This document shows, one piece after another, positions 13,507-16,211 of a stretch of DNA of 16,211 nucleotides. The DNA is from Treponema sp. Its GTDB lineage: Bacteria > Spirochaetota > Spirochaetia > Treponematales > Breznakiellaceae. The notes below the pieces were generated by a model, which ran no database searches, was not told where the DNA came from, and saw only the letters and a list, made by a program, of their open reading frames with translations. How positions within the stretch are numbered: position 1 is the first letter of the stretch; each line of letters starts with the position of its first letter. The stretch is taken from NCBI GenBank assembly GCA_031269405.1, contig JAISZE010000136.1, positions 1-16,211 on the forward strand, read 5' to 3'. The translations under genes and the position numbers were made by a program.

Positions 13507-15345
13507 ATGGATTTAGAATTGGAAAAAGCTGTTTCAGGGATGATCCTTTCCGCCTCAGGCTGGCGGGGGATTTTCGCGGAAAATGGTGATGAAGAAAGTT
13601 CAGCCCCTGACATCCCCCCGGGGCACAGGGTAATAGTATCCGCCGCCGCCAGGGTGTTTTCAGATTACCTCAAAAAACTTGGTCCCAGGGACCTGGTCAT
13701 TGTAGGCAGAGACACAAGGCCTACCGGCGAGGCGGTTGCCGGCACCGTGATCCGGACCCTCCTTGCCGGAGGCCGGGAAGTCCGTTACCTGGGCGTATCG
13801 GCTGCGCCGGAGATCATGGCCTATGCACGCAGCCTTGACGGCTTGGCAGGGGGATTTATCTACATTTCCGCAAGCCACAATCCTATAGGGCACAACGGCG
13901 TCAAATTCGGCCTTACCGACGGCGGGGTCCTGCCGGGCCCTGAAACGGCGGAGCTGGTAAAGAACTTCAGGGCCCTTATAGGGCAAAAAGGCTGGGCCGC
14001 TGAAACAGAAGCGTTTCTTTCAGGAACCGGAGAGGGCAAACTGGCTGGGGTTTATTCATCTTCTGCGAAATACAAAAAAGAAGCCCTAAAGGCCTACCGG
14101 GATTTTACCTCTGAAGTCATTACCGGGTTTTCAGGCGGCGAAGAACCGGAAAAGGTCCTGGAAACCATAGCCCGGGGCGTGCGGGAACGGCCTTTAGGGA
14201 TAGCCGCAGACTTCAACGGTTCCGCCCGCACCCTTTCTATAGACCGGGAGTTCCTTTGCGGCCTGGGGGTCTCGTTTAAGGCTATTAACGACAGGCCCGG
14301 CGGGATAAGCCACCGCATAGTGCCTGAAGGGGAATCCCTGGAACCATGCCGGCGTTTTCTGGAAGAACTCCGCAGGGAAGATCCTTCGTTCATTTTGGGC
14401 TATGTGCCGGACTGCGACGGAGACAGGGGTAACCTTGTGATCTGGGATGAAGGGGAAAAGCGGAGCCGCGCCCTGGAAGCCCAGGAGGTTTTCGCCCTGG
14501 CCTGCATGGCGGAACTGGCGTACCTGGTCTGGACCGGGGAGCTGAAATACGACAACAAAGGCAACGCCCTTACCAGGGCTGCCCTGGCGGTGAACGATCC
14601 CACTTCCCTCAGGATTGACAAAATCGCCTTGGCTTTTGATGTTCCGGTCTTCCGCGCCGAAGTAGGGGAGGCCAACGTGGTGGGTCTTGCCCGCAGGCTC
14701 CGGGAGCAGGGGTACATGGTGCGTATACTCGGCGAAGGTTCTGCTGGCGGTAACATAACCCACCCTTCTGCGGTCCGGGATCCCCTGGACACCGTAGGGG
14801 CCATACTCAAGCTTCTTACTATCCGTAGCGTCCCTGAAAAGAAGGGCCTCTATGAACTCTGGTGCAGCCTTTCGGATCAGAGCGAAATGTACAGGGAAGA
14901 TTTTACCCTTGCGGATATTATCGCTTCGCTCCCTGCTTTTGTAACCACCGGGACCTATTCGGAAGAAGCGGTGCTGAAAGTAAAGACCGCCGATCATGCT
15001 TTGCTTAAAGAGCGTTTCCAGCGTATCTTTCTTAGAGAATGGGAAGAGCGGAAAGGGGAACTCAAAAGCCGTTACGGGATCTCCTGCTGGGAAGCGGCTG
15101 TGTATAACGGAATGGATGAGAAGCGGGGAATAGTCAATTTTGCCGAAGCCGGAAGAGGGGGAGTCAAGATTGGGTTCCTCAACAGCGAAGGCAGGATGAT
15201 CGCGTGTATCTGGATGCGCGGCTCCGGCACTGAACCGGTCTTCCGGGTTATGGCGGATGCTGAAGGTTCCGACAAGCGGCTGGAACGGGACCTTATCGAA
15301 TGGCAGCGCCGTATGGTGTTTGAAGCCGACAGTCAGTCAGGTTGA
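13507..15345 (+). CDS. alpha-D-phosphohexomutase (phosphoglucomutase/phosphomannomutase family)
   Basis: Interconverts hexose 1- and 6-phosphates through a phosphoserine. Four family loops are in order: the catalytic ISASHNP loop with phosphoserine S123, preceded by GRDTRPTG at 67-74; the Mg-binding loop DCDGDR at 302-307; a sugar-binding loop GEGSAGG at 409-415; and the phosphate-binding RGSGTEP at 571-577. At 612 residues it is longer than typical 450-550-residue members, with extra sequence at 150-230 and about 460-540. The sugar loop is nearer to the GEGxGG form than to GEESG or GEMSGH, so glucose versus mannose or another sugar cannot be decided. The ATG is the first in frame and has no Shine-Dalgarno. 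The BpuR-like gene follows by 13 nt. Confidence 0.9.
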   Translation: MDLELEKAVSGMILSASGWRGIFAENGDEESSAPDIPPGHRVIVSAAARVFSDYLKKLGPRDLVIVGRDTRPTGEAVAGTVIRTLLAGGREVRYLGVSAAPEIMAYARSLDGLAGGFIYISASHNPIGHNGVKFGLTDGGVLPGPETAELVKNFRALIGQKGWAAETEAFLSGTGEGKLAGVYSSSAKYKKEALKAYRDFTSEVITGFSGGEEPEKVLETIARGVRERPLGIAADFNGSARTLSIDREFLCGLGVSFKAINDRPGGISHRIVPEGESLEPCRRFLEELRREDPSFILGYVPDCDGDRGNLVIWDEGEKRSRALEAQEVFALACMAELAYLVWTGELKYDNKGNALTRAALAVNDPTSLRIDKIALAFDVPVFRAEVGEANVVGLARRLREQGYMVRILGEGSAGGNITHPSAVRDPLDTVGAILKLLTIRSVPEKKGLYELWCSLSDQSEMYREDFTLADIIASLPAFVTTGTYSEEAVLKVKTADHALLKERFQRIFLREWEERKGELKSRYGISCWEAAVYNGMDEKRGIVNFAEAGRGGVKIGFLNSEGRMIACIWMRGSGTEPVFRVMADAEGSDKRLERDLIEWQRRMVFEADSQSG

Positions 15346-15358
15346 GGAGAGGATAATC

Positions 15359-15712
15359 ATGGGAGTACGGGGAGAAATTTTTTCCACCAAAGTAGCAGCG
15401 CACAACAGGACGTATTTCTTCAATGTGAAGGAAAACCGCATGGGGGATCTCTACCTCAATATTGTTGAAAGCAAAAACCAGGAAACCGGTGGGTTCGAGC
15501 GCCAGTCGGTGATCGTCTTTGCCGACAACATTGAAGAATTCCTCATAGGCTTCGACGAGTCCCTCAAGGTCATGGAAAAAGCGGCCAGGGAAAAACGGAG
15601 AGCCGGGCGCCCCGGCAGGGAGAAACCGCAACAAACTGAAGCTGGGGACACGTCTGCCAAAAGCAAGCGCGTAGTAGTCATGAAAGAACCTAAAGGGAAG
15701 CCGCAGGATTAA
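15359..15712 (+). CDS. BpuR-like PUR-alpha-family nucleic-acid-binding protein
   Basis: A 117-residue protein whose first 80 residues match the PUR-alpha fold of Borrelia Bpu[35 protein letters not shown], and [23 protein letters not shown]. Residues from about 76 on form a basic, low-complexity tail ([15 protein letters not shown] and so on). BpuR binds DNA and RNA and acts as a co-regulator; the same general role is inferred here. ATG 15359 is chosen over in-frame ATG 15257 because AGGAGAGGA (15345-15353) sits just upstream and the N-terminus matches the family. It is probably co-transcribed with the mutase gene. Confidence 0.88.
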   Translation: MGVRGEIFSTKVAAHNRTYFFNVKENRMGDLYLNIVESKNQETGGFERQSVIVFADNIEEFLIGFDESLKVMEKAAREKRRAGRPGREKPQQTEAGDTSAKSKRVVVMKEPKGKPQD

Positions 15713-15826
15713 GAGGTTTCTTCTTTAAATTACTTTTTTCAGCTTACTTTATAAAATATTTGCCAAACCAAAGAACAGACAAGCGAATATGGTAAAGTAA
15801 AAATAATGACCTTTGCGGTGGTTTGA

Positions 15827-15856
15827 TTGTAATGCATAAGGGTATACGTCTATAAG
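15827..15856 (+). promoter_or_regulatory. putative promoter of the aldolase gene
   Basis: TTGTAA (15827-15832, four of six) and TATAAG (15851-15856, five of six) are 18 bp apart. Transcription would start near 15863, which puts the hairpin at 15873-15891 in the leader. Other -10 candidates (TATACG at 15843) exist, so this is tentative. Confidence 0.35.
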
Positions 15857-15872
15857 GCGAACTGTATGCAAA

Positions 15873-15891
15873 AGTGACTGTCACTGTTTTT
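15873..15891 (+). terminator. hairpin and T-run upstream of the aldolase gene
   Basis: AGTGA (15873-15877), a CTG loop and TCACT (15881-15885) are followed by G and five T. The stem is only 5 bp and partly AT, so termination would be weak. It either ends read-through from the BpuR-like gene or, if the promoter at 15827-15856 is real, acts as an attenuator in the aldolase leader. The rest of the 15713-15941 gap is AT-rich with one loose inverted repeat (CAAACC 15764-15769 with GGTTTG 15820-15825). Confidence 0.4.
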
Positions 15892-15941
15892 CTCTTTACC
15901 AACAGGGATCAATAATGTTAGCCTATGGTAAGGAGAAAGAC

Positions 15942-16211
15942 ATGAGCGTACAGGAACTGGCTGAGATTTCACGATTTTACGGGGCCAACCCCGGTTATGT
16001 GATAGCAGGAGGCGGTAATACCTCGTTCAAAGATAAGGATTACCTCTACATAAAAGCCTCGGGGACAAGCCTGGCCAGGGCTGAACCTGGGGATTTCGTT
16101 AAAATGGACCGGGCGGCGTTGGCTAAAATCTGGAAAAAGACCTATCCGTCAGACTCGGAGGCCCGGGAATCGGCGGTTCTGGCTGACATGATGGCCGCCA
16201 GGGCCCCGGGG
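15942..16211 (+). CDS. class II aldolase/rhamnulose-1-phosphate aldolase-like protein, 5' part
   Basis: The first 90 codons, cut by the right edge. They match the N-terminus of RhaD-type class II aldolase proteins, which split rhamnulose 1-phosphate or fuculose 1-phosphate and are often fused to a short-chain dehydrogenase: ISRFYGANPGYVIAGGGNTS (glycine-rich phosphate loop), YLYIKASGTSLA and FVKMDRAAL. The zinc-binding histidines of the fold lie beyond the edge. ATG 15942 is preferred because AAGGAG (15930-15935) lies 6 nt upstream and the family motif starts near residue 8; an in-frame ATG at 15915 with AGGGA nearby is the alternative. Whether a dehydrogenase domain follows cannot be seen. 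Confidence 0.85.
   Translation, partial: MSVQELAEISRFYGANPGYVIAGGGNTSFKDKDYLYIKASGTSLARAEPGDFVKMDRAALAKIWKKTYPSDSEARESAVLADMMAARAPG

Noticed and set aside
13367..13515. Small ORF of about 49 codons before the mutase gene
   Set aside because: It has no Shine-Dalgarno, overlaps the putative promoter and the start of the mutase gene, and its ATG is part of the hairpin; no recognisable protein features.

Overview
The window reads as a bacterial chromosome segment of a Treponema-like spirochaete with moderately high GC. This rests on the gene mix: a BpuR/PUR-alpha-family nucleic-acid-binding protein, a FemAB-type lipid II aminoacyltransferase, a GldA/GldF/GldG plus DUF4340 ABC locus, and a two-domain NifU beside NifS. 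No rRNA, tRNA, CRISPR array, phage or insertion sequence was seen. The genus is an inference.

Layout. Bases 1-401 (minus): the 5' part of a phosphoribosyltransferase-like gene, broken by one in-frame TAA and running off the left edge. Bases 402-568: AT-rich divergent promoter region. Bases 569-4008 (plus): methionyl-tRNA synthetase (metG), then a FemAB-type transferase that appears to start at a CTG overlapping the metG stop. Bases 4069-9329 (plus): a tight run of ribonuclease Z, ABC ATPase, ABC-2 permease, GldG-like protein and DUF4340 protein, with overlapping or nearly touching genes. Bases 9340-10524 (minus): a two-pass membrane protein ending in what looks like a degenerate GGDEF domain. 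Bases 10615-11436 (plus): a Memo/AmmB-family protein whose stop codon overlaps that of the convergent nifU. Bases 11433-13229 (minus): the nifS-nifU operon for Fe-S cluster assembly. Bases 13230-13506: a divergent intergenic region holding the nifS and phosphohexomutase promoters and an unexplained foldable element. Bases 13507-15712 (plus): an alpha-D-phosphohexomutase followed 13 nt later by a BpuR-like protein. Bases 15713-15941: a leader with a compact hairpin and T-run, then the start of a class II aldolase/rhamnulose-1-phosphate aldolase-like gene cut by the right edge.

How the genes fit together. Most are housekeeping: translation and tRNA maturation (metG, rnz), cell-wall bridge synthesis (FemAB-type), Fe-S assembly (nifSU) and sugar-phosphate metabolism (mutase, aldolase). 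The less understood parts are the GldAFG/DUF4340 envelope transporter, the degenerate-GGDEF membrane protein and the Memo homologue without its usual partners.

The most interesting signals are small scale: three genes (metG, rnz, mutase) whose -10 boxes end 8-9 nt before the ATG and which lack a Shine-Dalgarno, suggesting leaderless mRNAs; a CTG start; a nonsense-interrupted gene; homopolymer tracts (G8 in gldG, A9 in the FemAB gene); and foldable elements at 13323-13388 and at the nifS/nifU junction. I see no clear new multi-gene system here.
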